From the NCBI GenBank assembly GCA_905201285.1, contig CAJKNM010000052.1, positions 1-11,582 of the forward strand: a DNA stretch of 11,582 bases, in the 5' to 3' direction. The translations under genes were made by a program, and so were the position numbers. A model generated the notes under the pieces. It did not search any database. It was not told where the DNA came from and saw only the letters and a list, made by a program, of their open reading frames with translations. Each line of letters opens with the position of its first letter. Positions within the stretch are counted from its first letter, which is position 1. This document shows positions 1 to 6,132 of this stretch, in pieces. The DNA comes from an uncultured Eubacteriales bacterium (GTDB lineage Bacteria; Bacillota; Clostridia; Monoglobales; Monoglobaceae).

Positions 1-44
1 AAGAAACATACTCAACCGCGTCATTCAAGCCGCGATAGTAATGC

Positions 45-224
45 TTGGCGTGGTGTATCAGAGTTAAAGATAACGAATCATTAGATAGTGCGCTTCGCCG
101 TTTTAAACGCTCGTGTGCTAAGGCTGGTGTTTTATCAGAAGTCAGAAAGAGAGAACACTACGAAAAGCCCAGCGTAAGACGTAAGAAAAAGTCCGAGGCT
201 GCAAGAAAACGTAAATTCAGATAG
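45..224 (+). CDS. rpsU: 30S ribosomal protein S21 (N-terminus uncertain)
   Basis: This encodes the small-subunit protein S21, which binds near the 3' end of 16S rRNA and helps translation initiation. From position 60 to the stop at 222-224 the reading is unmistakable: RVKDNESLDSALRRFKR, then the family motif KAGVLSEVRKREHYEKP and a very basic C-terminus ending in RKRKFR. Length is about 58-59 residues, normal for Firmicutes S21. The start is a problem. The frame is closed upstream by TAG at 36 and TAA at 39, and the only start-like codon is TTG at 45, giving M-A-W-C before IRV. I see no ribosome binding site before it, and W-C is unusual where the family has S-E or A-x. The gene is certain; the 5' boundary is a guess, and the first 50-60 bases may not be native upstream DNA. 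Confidence 0.85.
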   Translation: MAWCIRVKDNESLDSALRRFKRSCAKAGVLSEVRKREHYEKPSVRRKKKSEAARKRKFR

Positions 225-232
225 TTTATGTT

Positions 233-253
233 GGCGAGGGGTTATCCCTCGCC
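233..253 (+). terminator. Terminator after rpsU, shared with the convergent AraC gene
   Basis: GGCGAGGG (233-240) pairs perfectly with CCCTCGCC (246-253) around the loop GTTAT, and ATTTCGTTT follows on the plus strand. It begins 8 bases after the S21 stop. The stop codon of the convergent AraC gene (242-244) lies inside the loop, so the hairpin probably serves both strands, although the U-tract is weak on both. Confidence 0.75.
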
Positions 254-1111
254 ATTTCGTTTATGCATACTTTTATACTCGGTCGGAAGCATCTGATAAG
301 CTTTCTTGAATTCGGATGAGAACTTGCTTTGACTGTCATATCCCACCGATTTGGCGGCTTCTGATATGCTGACGCCGCATCTTAACAGCTGTGTTGCTTT
401 CTCCATTCTATGCTCTTTTATGTGAGCTGCTATTGAGTTCCCGTATACAGACTTGAACAAAATCTTCATTGTTGACGGATTTATCGGAAATTGCCGCGAC
501 AGTTCTTCGATTGTAATCCTTCGGTCGAGATTTTCGGTTAATCTGTCGTGAATTTGTTTTATCATTTCTATCTGGTCGGGTCTGAAGCCGTTTGTCTCTC
601 TGACCGACTTTAAGTCAAGCCGATAGAGATAAAGGAAAAGTTCTTGAAGCTTTAGCTTATAATAGGCATATTTAAGCTCGGCGGGGACCCCGAAAAAGCC
701 GTCAAATATGCCTTTTGTTGTTTCCGAACCGGGAAAGGTAATAAAATCCCTCTCGGTACAGAATTTTTTATAGATACTGTCACCGGTGACGGGAGTTTCG
801 GTCAAAAGCTCGGTCAGATTCTGATTGCAATTTTTTAAGTCAACATAAATCGAAAGCCCACTATAGCTTCCGTTCGGGAAGGTTATGTCTAAGCCCGAGC
901 ATACGCCCTTTGTGTGAATTGCGAAATCGCCCGAACCGAGATAAACGGTCGAACCGTCCTGCGTTTTCCAGCCTATTCTGCCGCTTTGACAATAGTTTAT
1001 TTCGATTATTTCGTTTTCGGGTTTATGCCGGCAGGAGCTTTCTTGTAAATTATATTCACAGAACGCAAGTTCTATTCCGGGGTATAATTTATAGGTATTT
1101 GTTTTTTTCAT
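242..1111 (-). CDS. AraC-family transcriptional regulator
   Basis: A 289-residue DNA-binding regulator. The C-terminal hundred residues are a standard AraC/XylS double helix-turn-helix: first helix pair around residues 199-220 (ITIEELSRQFPINPSTMKILFK), second around 248-270 (SISEAAKSVGYDSQSKFSSEFK), then the closing P-x-E-Y. The N-terminal ~175 residues are a divergent sensor region with no motif I can tie to a ligand. A good ribosome binding site (CGGAGA) lies 11 bases before the ATG at 1111. It starts 23 bases after the arsR stop on the same strand with no terminator between, so it is probably the second gene of an arsR-araC transcript. Its targets are not evident; the divergent metal operon is one candidate by position only. 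Family assignment is secure, the effector is unknown. Confidence 0.9.
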   Translation of the reverse strand: MKKTNTYKLYPGIELAFCEYNLQESSCRHKPENEIIEINYCQSGRIGWKTQDGSTVYLGSGDFAIHTKGVCSGLDITFPNGSYSGLSIYVDLKNCNQNLTELLTETPVTGDSIYKKFCTERDFITFPGSETTKGIFDGFFGVPAELKYAYYKLKLQELFLYLYRLDLKSVRETNGFRPDQIEMIKQIHDRLTENLDRRITIEELSRQFPINPSTMKILFKSVYGNSIAAHIKEHRMEKATQLLRCGVSISEAAKSVGYDSQSKFSSEFKKAYQMLPTEYKSMHKRNGEG

Positions 1112-1134
1112 AGTAATTTATTCTCCGATAATTT

Positions 1135-1500
1135 TTATTCAGGACAGGATATTTCCATAACCTTTTCGATTGCGAGGTGAAGCATATTGCTCTGTTCGGT
1201 ATCGGCGGCCTTATAATAAACCTCCTTGCCGCGGCGGCTGCTTACAATCAGATTATTCGCCTTAAGCCGGCTTAAATGATGTGAAACGGCGGGACTTGTC
1301 ATATTGACAAGCGCCGAAATATTGGTGACACATTCTTCGCAGTGACAAAGAAGCCAGAAAATTCTAAGCCTGCTATAGTCCGAAAGCTGTTTGAAAACCT
1401 CTGCGACAATTTGAAAGTTGTCGGTTTTTTCAAGCTGTTCCCTTAAATGCTCTGCTCTTTCATCATCGTTGTGATGATGCGGAAGAACGTTTTCGCTCAT
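1135..1500 (-). CDS. ArsR/SmtB-family metal-responsive repressor
   Basis: A 121-residue winged-helix repressor of the ArsR/SmtB/CadC class, expected to leave its operator when it binds a metal ion. The recognition region is around residues 60-82 (ISALVNMTSPAVSHHLSRLK) and the wing around 84-98 (IVSSRRGKEVYYK). Possible metal ligands are three His at 8-10, C52-H-C54-E-E-C57 on the helix that carries ELCVC in CadC, H108 and C119. The usual alpha5 D-x-H...H-x2-E/H set of SmtB/CzrA is not intact. I chose the ATG at 1500: GAAAGG (1510-1515) sits 9 bases before it but directly abuts the other ATG at 1509. It is divergent from the HMA protein/ATPase operon, the classic position of its regulator. Zn, Cd or Pb is the likely inducer, inferred from the ATPase type. 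Confidence 0.93.
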   Translation of the reverse strand: MSENVLPHHHNDDERAEHLREQLEKTDNFQIVAEVFKQLSDYSRLRIFWLLCHCEECVTNISALVNMTSPAVSHHLSRLKANNLIVSSRRGKEVYYKAADTEQSNMLHLAIEKVMEISCPE

Positions 1501-1580
1501 AATTATCATCCTTTCATTTATTAATATTGCTGAAATTAACCCATTTAGAAATCTTTTTCGCCCTTTTGGGAGAAAGATAG

Positions 1581-1601
1581 GTTAAACTGTTGACATTTAA
1601 C
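1581..1601. promoter_or_regulatory. Imperfect inverted repeat over the -35 box (second operator candidate)
   Basis: GTTAAACTGT and ACATTTAAC form an inverted repeat with one bulged base, centred on the -35 box of the efflux promoter. Its arms share the TTAAAC/GTTTAA core of the downstream repeat, so it may be a second repressor site, or the site for arsR autoregulation on the minus strand. Confidence 0.4.
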
Positions 1602-1618
1602 TTTTATTCTATTATACT
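1590..1618 (+). promoter_or_regulatory. Sigma-A promoter of the metal efflux operon
   Basis: The -35 box TTGACA (1590-1595) is a perfect match. A 17-base spacer separates it from the -10 box TATACT (1613-1618). Transcription should start near 1625, leaving a leader of about 60 bases before the HMA gene. No equally clear promoter for arsR was seen on the other strand. Confidence 0.85.
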
Positions 1619-1631
1619 GCAAATATAAAGA

Positions 1632-1655
1632 TTAAACAAGTGCTTAATTGTTTAA
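1632..1655. promoter_or_regulatory. Probable ArsR operator
   Basis: A perfect inverted repeat, TTAAACAA (1632-1639) and TTGTTTAA (1648-1655), is separated by 8 bases just downstream of the predicted transcription start. Size, AT-rich character and position fit an ArsR/SmtB-family operator that blocks the efflux promoter when metal is low. Assignment to the neighbouring repressor is inferred from position. Confidence 0.65.
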
Positions 1656-1683
1656 ATATTAAATTGTTCAGGAGGAATGAATT

Positions 1684-1902
1684 ATGAAAAAAGCATATAA
1701 GATTGAGGTTGATTGTGCGAATTGCGCTAACTTAATGGAGGAAGCGGCAAATAAAACAGACGGTGTTAAAAGTGCGGCTGTTAATTTTATGCTTCAGAAG
1801 ATGACGGTTGAATTTGATGAGGGCAAGGCACCCGAGGAGGTTATGCCTATGGTGCTGAAAAGCTGTAGAAAGGTTGAAGATGACTGCGAAATATTTTTCT
1901 GA
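1684..1902 (+). CDS. Small heavy-metal-associated (HMA) domain protein
   Basis: A 72-residue cytosolic protein with the beta-alpha-beta-beta-alpha-beta size and pattern of a single HMA domain, the fold of metallochaperones such as CopZ and of the N-terminal domains of P1B ATPases. The metal-binding loop is D10-C11-A-N-C14. An Asp before CxxC is typical of Zn/Cd/Pb-type domains, whereas copper domains usually carry M-T/H-C-x-x-C. Two further Cys, C61 and C68, lie near the C-terminus (KSCRKVEDDC). GGAGG at 1671-1675 lies 8 bases before the ATG. The next gene, the ATPase, starts 31 bases downstream with no terminator and lacks its own HMA domain, so this protein probably hands the ion to the pump or senses it there. 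Metal specificity is inferred. Confidence 0.88.
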   Translation: MKKAYKIEVDCANCANLMEEAANKTDGVKSAAVNFMLQKMTVEFDEGKAPEEVMPMVLKSCRKVEDDCEIFF

Positions 1903-1933
1903 GTATAAATAAAAAGAAAGGCGCGTGATATAT

Positions 1934-3823
1934 ATGAACAAAAAGCAGAAGAAGATGCTCGTTCGTATTATTGTTTCGGCACTGCTGTTGATTGGCGCAA
2001 GTATTATCCCGAAAACAGATTCGCTTAATCTTGTGAGACTTCCGCTGTACCTGGCGGCGTATCTGGTAATAGGCTACGATATACTGAAAAAAGCGGTCAA
2101 GGGCGTTATAAACCGCCGTCCGTTCGATGAAAACTTTCTTATGGCGGTCGCCACGGTCGGGGCTATTGCCCTTGCTGCTTATGAAAAGTCGGGTGACTTC
2201 GGCGAGGCGGTCTCGGTTATGCTTTTTTACCAGATTGGTGAACTTTTCCAAAGCTATGCAGTCGGGAAAAGCAGAAGAAGCATCACATCGCTTATGGATA
2301 TTCGCCCCGACTATGCCAATATAGAAAAAGACGGAAATATCGAAAAGGTTGACCCCGACGAGGTTCCGGTGGGAAGTATAATTGTAATTCAGCCGGGCGA
2401 GAAAATTCCTATCGACGGAATAGTCGAAGAGGGTCAGTCTTCTCTGAATACTGCGGCGCTTACGGGTGAAAGTATGCCGAGAGATGCGAGAATGGGCGAT
2501 GCCGTTATAAGCGGATGTATAAATATGACAGGTGTTTTGAAGATAAAGACAACAAAGGAATTCGGTGAGTCAACCGTATCGAAAATTCTTGAGCTTGTCG
2601 AAAATTCAAGCTCGCGCAAGTCGCGTTCCGAGAACTTTATTTCAAAATTCGCGAGAATTTATACCCCGGCTGTGTGCTTTAGTGCGCTTGCCCTTGCGAT
2701 AATTCCGCCGGTTGTCAGAGGCCTTATTATGGGAATCGGCGCCGAGTGGCACGTATGGATATACCGCGCGTTGACATTTCTTGTTATAAGCTGTCCGTGT
2801 GCGCTTGTCATAAGTATTCCGCTCAGCTTCTTTGCCGGTCTCGGCGGAGCGAGCAGGGAGGGCGTTCTTATAAAGGGGTCAAATTATCTTGAAACCCTGT
2901 CACAGGTTAAAACCGTTGCCTTTGATAAGACGGGAACTCTCACAAAAGGCGTTTTTGAGGTGAACGGCGTTCATCACAACAAGCTCGTAAACGAAAAGCT
3001 TCTTGAGTATGCGGCGCTTGCCGAATGTTCTTCATCGCATCCAATAGCCAAAAGCCTTATGCAGGCCTGCGGCCGACAGCTCGACAGAGACAGGGTATCC
3101 GATATTAACGAAATCAGCGGAAACGGTGTGACGGCGATAGTTGACGGTATGAAGGTTGCGGTCGGAAACAGCAAGCTGATGAAAAGTCTTAACATACCAT
3201 ATCTTGACTGTCATTGTGTCGGCACCATTGTTCACATAGCTATTGACGGTGAGTATGCGGGGCATATCGTCATCTCGGACGTTGAAAAGCCCGGAGTCAA
3301 ACTTGCAATATCAGAACTTAAACGGGTCGGTGTTGAAAAGACAGTTATGCTGACAGGTGATGCAAAGAAGGTTGCTGATAGGGTTGCGGCTGACCTCGGT
3401 GTGGATGAGGTCTATAGCGAACTCCTGCCGGGTGACAAGGTTGAACAGGTTGAAAGACTTCTCTCTAAAAACAAAAAGAACGAAAAGCTTGCCTTTGTCG
3501 GTGACGGAATTAATGACGCACCTGTGCTCTCGCGTGCCGATATAGGAATAGCGATGGGCGCGATTGGCTCGGACGCGGCAATCGAGGCGGCGGATGTTGT
3601 TCTTATGGATGATGACCCGATGAAGATTTCAAAGGCAATAAAAATTTCGCGGAAGTGTATCTCCATTGTTTATCAGAATATAATTTTCGCGCTCGGAATC
3701 AAGTTCCTTTGCCTGCTTTTAAGTGCGCTCGGTATAGCAAATATGTGGGCGGCCATTTTCGCCGATGTCGGTGTTATGGTTATCGCCGTTCTTAATGCGA
3801 TAAGAGCACTTAAAACATCTTGA
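1934..3823 (+). CDS. P1B-type heavy-metal-exporting ATPase (Zn/Cd/Pb class)
   Basis: A 629-residue membrane pump that uses ATP to expel divalent soft metals. In order: two N-terminal membrane spans, a further pair around residues 65-105, actuator motif TGES (177-180), membrane CPC motif (C287-P-C289), phosphorylation motif DKTGTLT with D331, the SSHP motif with H369, TGD around 475, and GDGIND (523-528). The last two helices carry K590 and D611 (FADVGV), the Lys/Asp pair characteristic of ZntA/CadA-type P1B-2 pumps, pointing to Zn2+, Cd2+ and Pb2+ rather than copper. There is no N-terminal HMA or CxxC; that domain is the separate upstream gene. I prefer ATG 1934: AAAGG (1917-1921) is 12 bases away, whereas the in-frame GTG at 1925 is only 3 bases from it. 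Regulation is probably by the divergent ArsR protein. Confidence 0.95.
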   Translation: MNKKQKKMLVRIIVSALLLIGASIIPKTDSLNLVRLPLYLAAYLVIGYDILKKAVKGVINRRPFDENFLMAVATVGAIALAAYEKSGDFGEAVSVMLFYQIGELFQSYAVGKSRRSITSLMDIRPDYANIEKDGNIEKVDPDEVPVGSIIVIQPGEKIPIDGIVEEGQSSLNTAALTGESMPRDARMGDAVISGCINMTGVLKIKTTKEFGESTVSKILELVENSSSRKSRSENFISKFARIYTPAVCFSALALAIIPPVVRGLIMGIGAEWHVWIYRALTFLVISCPCALVISIPLSFFAGLGGASREGVLIKGSNYLETLSQVKTVAFDKTGTLTKGVFEVNGVHHNKLVNEKLLEYAALAECSSSHPIAKSLMQACGRQLDRDRVSDINEISGNGVTAIVDGMKVAVGNSKLMKSLNIPYLDCHCVGTIVHIAIDGEYAGHIVISDVEKPGVKLAISELKRVGVEKTVMLTGDAKKVADRVAADLGVDEVYSELLPGDKVEQVERLLSKNKKNEKLAFVGDGINDAPVLSRADIGIAMGAIGSDAAIEAADVVLMDDDPMKISKAIKISRKCISIVYQNIIFALGIKFLCLLLSALGIANMWAAIFADVGVMVIAVLNAIRALKTS

Positions 3824-3910
3824 AGCATAGAAAAACCGCGGATTAGTCAGATAGTGATAAGGAAGTATTGAAATTATTGTTATCCGCCGGCAAGCAGAAT
3901 GTACAAGTGA

Positions 3911-3949
3911 AACACGCATATCGTATTGAAAAGACGGTATGCGTGTTTT
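3911..3949 (+). terminator. Intrinsic terminator of the metal efflux operon
   Basis: AACACGCATA (3911-3920) pairs with TATGCGTGTT (3938-3947). Pairing continues inward through a T-G wobble and CGT/ACG to give a 14-bp stem, with a T-run at the 3' end (3946-3949). It lies 87 bases past the ATPase stop. The stretch 3824-3910 holds no gene; its only visible structure is a weak long-range pairing of GCGGAT (3838) with ATCCGC (3882). Confidence 0.85.
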
Positions 3950-4022
3950 CGTTACACATATAAAGTACGCAAAATGGGTGAGGAATTTGGGTATTTATGT
4001 AATGCTTTTTTGAAAGCATAAA

Positions 4023-4044
4023 AGGCAACCCTTTCGGATTGCCT
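4023..4044 (-). terminator. Intrinsic terminator of the marR-MATE unit
   Basis: Read on the minus strand, AGGCAATCC and GGGTTGCCT form a 9-bp stem with one G-T wobble around a GAAA tetraloop, followed by TTTTATGCTTT. It lies 33 bases after the MATE stop codon and stands tail to tail with the terminator of the metal operon. Confidence 0.85.
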
Positions 4045-4077
4045 CTGCTGATATAAAAGAGTCTTTAATTATAAATG

Positions 4078-5376
4078 TTATAACTGTTGTCTGCCGTGTT
4101 TCATTGTCAGTATTAAAGCCAAAAAAGCAGATATAATCCTCGCAAAAGCCGTGCTCCACCAAATCATTATTTGTCCACCGAACAATGGCGGAAGTATCAG
4201 TATCAATAACAGCATAAGAATTGGCTCTATAAATGTTAAAATGTATGACAATAAACTCTGTTCGGTAGCATAAAAACTTGCGGTTGCGATTCGTATAATC
4301 GCAACGAACGGAACAGATATCAAGAATATAGGTAAAATATTTGCAATGTTATTGTTTACTTCCGACGATGCTCCGAAAAGAGTACCGATATTATATCTCA
4401 ATATTATCATAGCAATACAACCGGCAAAAGCTAAAAATACGGCGAAACAATAAGCAAGTCTGCGAATGTTTTTTAAGCTTTCCCAATTTCTTTCGCCGTA
4501 GTATTTGCTCATAAGCGGCTGACTGCCGTCGCCGACACCCTGTAATATCAGATATATTATGCAAATAATATATGCAATACAGGCGTATGTTGCAATAGCT
4601 TCATCGCCGCCGTAGATAGCGGAAAATCGGTTTATGATAACCAACGATATATTCGGTGCTAATGCAAGACCGAATGGTGCAAGCCCAATCTTAAAAATTG
4701 GTTTGGCATATTTTGTGATATCCTTCAATGATATATGCGTGTGAAAATGCCTTTTTATTACAGAATAGGCAATAGCGATAACCATAGTAATGCCCTGCCC
4801 AATAACGGTTGCTATTGCCGCCCCGGCAATTCCCATATTCCAAATCCAAACGAACAGAAAATCAAGCACAATATTCGTTATAAAGCCGCAGACCATTGCA
4901 ATCATTGCCCAAAGTGAACCGCCGTAATTCCGCATAAAAGGTACAAGACCTGTGCCAAATATTTGTAATACCGAGCCGATGGCAATAATGCGAATATATT
5001 CTGTTGCAAATGTTAAAACAGAATGTTGTGCTCCGAGCAGTTTTAAGATTGGTGCAGCGGATAAATATACTGTACCGGTAAGCAAAACTCCGATAAGCAG
5101 AAGAAGCCACCACGTACAAGCAATAAATTTATTTGCTCTTTCCTTGTTGTTTTCGGCTTTGCTTATTGAATAATGAACTGCGCCACCCATACCGATTCCT
5201 GTTCCGACCGCCTGAATAAATGCAACAATGGGATAGGCAATGTTGATAGTGGAAAGTCCTGAGTCACCTATTGTGTTTCCCACAAAATATCCGTCTGCAA
5301 TGGCATAAACACCCGATAAAGCAAAAGAAAATACAGACGGAATTACATATTTGAAAAAAATCTTCGTGTTTTTCAT
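4078..5376 (-). CDS. MATE-family multidrug efflux transporter
   Basis: A 432-residue integral membrane protein of the multidrug and toxic compound extrusion family, which exports cationic drugs and dyes in exchange for Na+ or H+. It shows the two-fold MATE layout: about six hydrophobic spans in residues 1-200 and six in 225-430. Diagnostic segments are YAIADGYFVGN (24-34) in the first span region, the STINIAYP segment that follows, MRNYGG, and QGVGDGSQPLMSKYYG in the C-terminal half. Length and motifs fit the MepA-like branch. AGAGG lies 9 bases before the ATG. The start overlaps the marR stop by four bases (ATGA), implying translational coupling. Expression is probably controlled by that MarR protein. 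The substrate cannot be told from sequence. Confidence 0.95.
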   Translation of the reverse strand: MKNTKIFFKYVIPSVFSFALSGVYAIADGYFVGNTIGDSGLSTINIAYPIVAFIQAVGTGIGMGGAVHYSISKAENNKERANKFIACTWWLLLLIGVLLTGTVYLSAAPILKLLGAQHSVLTFATEYIRIIAIGSVLQIFGTGLVPFMRNYGGSLWAMIAMVCGFITNIVLDFLFVWIWNMGIAGAAIATVIGQGITMVIAIAYSVIKRHFHTHISLKDITKYAKPIFKIGLAPFGLALAPNISLVIINRFSAIYGGDEAIATYACIAYIICIIYLILQGVGDGSQPLMSKYYGERNWESLKNIRRLAYCFAVFLAFAGCIAMIILRYNIGTLFGASSEVNNNIANILPIFLISVPFVAIIRIATASFYATEQSLLSYILTFIEPILMLLLILILPPLFGGQIMIWWSTAFARIISAFLALILTMKHGRQQL

Positions 5377-5813
5377 TTCTTGAAACCTCTTTCCAATTCA
5401 TTCGCTAATAAAGTGTTATAAAGCTTTGTCAGCTCCTGCATCAGTTCCAAGCGTTCCTTTCCGAGTATCTTATACACATTATGTTCCATATTCAAAACGG
5501 GCTCTATCAGTTCATCGCAATATTTTATTCCGTCATCGGTTAAGCTTACCAGACGTTCTCTCTTATCTCCGTCAGAAAAATCCAGCCTGACATATCCTCG
5601 TTGTTTTAAGTCACGGATAACTGTGCTAACCGTTGATTTAAGCAAACCAAATCCCACTGATATATCTTTTTGTGTTTGATTTCCGCTTGTTTTTAGTGCG
5701 TAAAGCACAACAAGCTCAGGATAACCTATACCCAGCATATTGGCAGCTTTAGCATACAGAGCGTTACCTTTTGCCCATATCGCATAAAAATTCTTGTTAT
5801 TATCAATATTCAT
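5373..5813 (-). CDS. MarR-family transcriptional repressor
   Basis: A 146-residue winged-helix regulator. The HTH spans residues 46-72 (QTQKDISVGFGLLKSTVSTVIRDLKQRG) and the wing 79-95, with the family's D-x-D-K-R-x-R-x-V-x-L-T pattern (DGDKRERLVSLTDDG). Helices at both ends (about 1-40 and 98-145) would make the dimer interface. The start ATG at 5813 follows a GGTGA ribosome binding site. It is the first gene of a two-gene transcript with the MATE pump. A near-perfect palindrome overlapping its own -10 box suggests autorepression that is lifted when a small lipophilic ligand binds. The ligand is unknown; the family call is secure. Confidence 0.94.
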   Translation of the reverse strand: MNIDNNKNFYAIWAKGNALYAKAANMLGIGYPELVVLYALKTSGNQTQKDISVGFGLLKSTVSTVIRDLKQRGYVRLDFSDGDKRERLVSLTDDGIKYCDELIEPVLNMEHNVYKILGKERLELMQELTKLYNTLLANELERGFKK

Positions 5814-5824
5814 AATTTCACCTA

Positions 5825-5852
5825 TATAATAGTATTTGCAAGTACTATTATA
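5825..5852. promoter_or_regulatory. 28-bp MarR operator palindrome overlapping the -10 box
   Basis: The left arm TATAATAGTATTTG and right arm CAAGTACTATTATA are complementary at every position but one, giving a 28-bp palindrome centred at 5838/5839. It includes the whole -10 box of the marR promoter (5847-5852) and extends toward the start codon. A further half-site, AAATACTATT (5861-5870), lies between the -10 and -35 boxes. Size and placement fit a MarR dimer site. Confidence 0.8.
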
Positions 5853-5875
5853 ATGCTTATAAATACTATTGTCAA
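5847..5875 (-). promoter_or_regulatory. Consensus sigma-A promoter of marR-MATE
   Basis: On the minus strand TTGACA (5870-5875) and TATAAT (5847-5852) are both perfect consensus boxes, separated by exactly 17 bases. Such a strong promoter would need tight repression, consistent with the overlapping palindrome. The predicted start is near 5840, about 27 bases before the marR ATG. Confidence 0.9.
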
Positions 5876-5932
5876 GTCTTTCGGATTAACTTTACAAATT
5901 TATAACTAAGTTTTAACTCTTAAAAATGTTCG

Positions 5933-5969
5933 GAATATATAAATACGAATATATAAATACTATAAATAC
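5933..5969. repeat. Tandem repeat of a 14-nt AT-rich unit
   Basis: GAATATATAAATAC occurs twice head to tail (5933-5946 and 5947-5960), followed by a partial third copy TATAAATAC (5961-5969). It lies 58-94 bases upstream of the marR -35 box. The copy junction creates AAATACTAT (5955-5963), identical in nine bases to the extra MarR half-site at 5861. Confidence 0.85.
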
Positions 5970-5990
5970 ATTTAGGAATTTTTGAAGCTG

Positions 5991-6019
5991 TCCGCCGAGT
6001 GCGAAAGCGAACAGGCGGA
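5991..6019. repeat. GC-rich hairpin element in AT-rich intergenic DNA
   Basis: TCCGCC (5991-5996) pairs with GGCGGA (6014-6019). The interior can form a second small stem, TGC/GCG, with a GAAA loop (6003-6006). No T-run follows on either strand, so it is not a normal terminator. Its base composition contrasts sharply with the AT-rich surroundings, which suggests an interspersed repeat or a structured RNA remnant. The rest of 5876-6059 holds no gene that I can see. Confidence 0.5.
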
Positions 6020-6059
6020 TTTACAAAATCGGGTTGAAATTCTTAAGAAACAAATGAAA

Positions 6060-6089
6060 TTCCGCAAGACTTTTTTGAGTCTTGCGGAA
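6060..6089 (-). terminator. Probable terminator of the HD-domain operon
   Basis: TTCCGCAAGAC (6060-6070) and GTCTTGCGGAA (6079-6089) form a perfect 11-bp stem, 12 bp if the next T-A pair is counted. The minus-strand transcript continues into TTTCATTTG, a modest U-tract. It lies 44 bases beyond the stop of the 113-residue gene and is the best candidate for the end of that operon. Confidence 0.65.
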
Positions 6090-6103
6090 AATTACTCCCT
6101 TAT

Positions 6104-6123
6104 CGGTGCTGTGATTAGCACCG
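6104..6123. terminator. Second hairpin next to the operon end
   Basis: CGGTGCT (6104-6110) and AGCACCG (6117-6123) form a 7-bp stem with loop GTGATT. The better T-run (TTTT at 6127-6130) is on the plus strand, where no gene is present upstream to be terminated. On the minus strand it is the first hairpin after the stop at 6133 and may act with the longer one at 6060-6089. Confidence 0.45.
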
Positions 6124-6132
6124 CGGTTTTCT

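Noticed and set aside
1..60. Minus-strand coding fragment IHHAKHYYRGLNDAVEYVS
   Set aside because: It reads naturally but is only 20 codons at the window edge, continues as the antisense of rpsU, and matches no family I can name. It is kept only as part of the rpsU 5'-end finding.
1847..2251. 134-residue antisense frame over the HMA and ATPase genes
   Set aside because: It is the shadow of two clearly conserved genes, with low-complexity composition and no family resemblance.
3838..3887. Long-range GCGGAT/ATCCGC pairing after the ATPase
   Set aside because: Six base pairs with a 38-base loop and no T-run; not enough for a terminator or structured RNA call beside the much stronger hairpin at 3911-3949.
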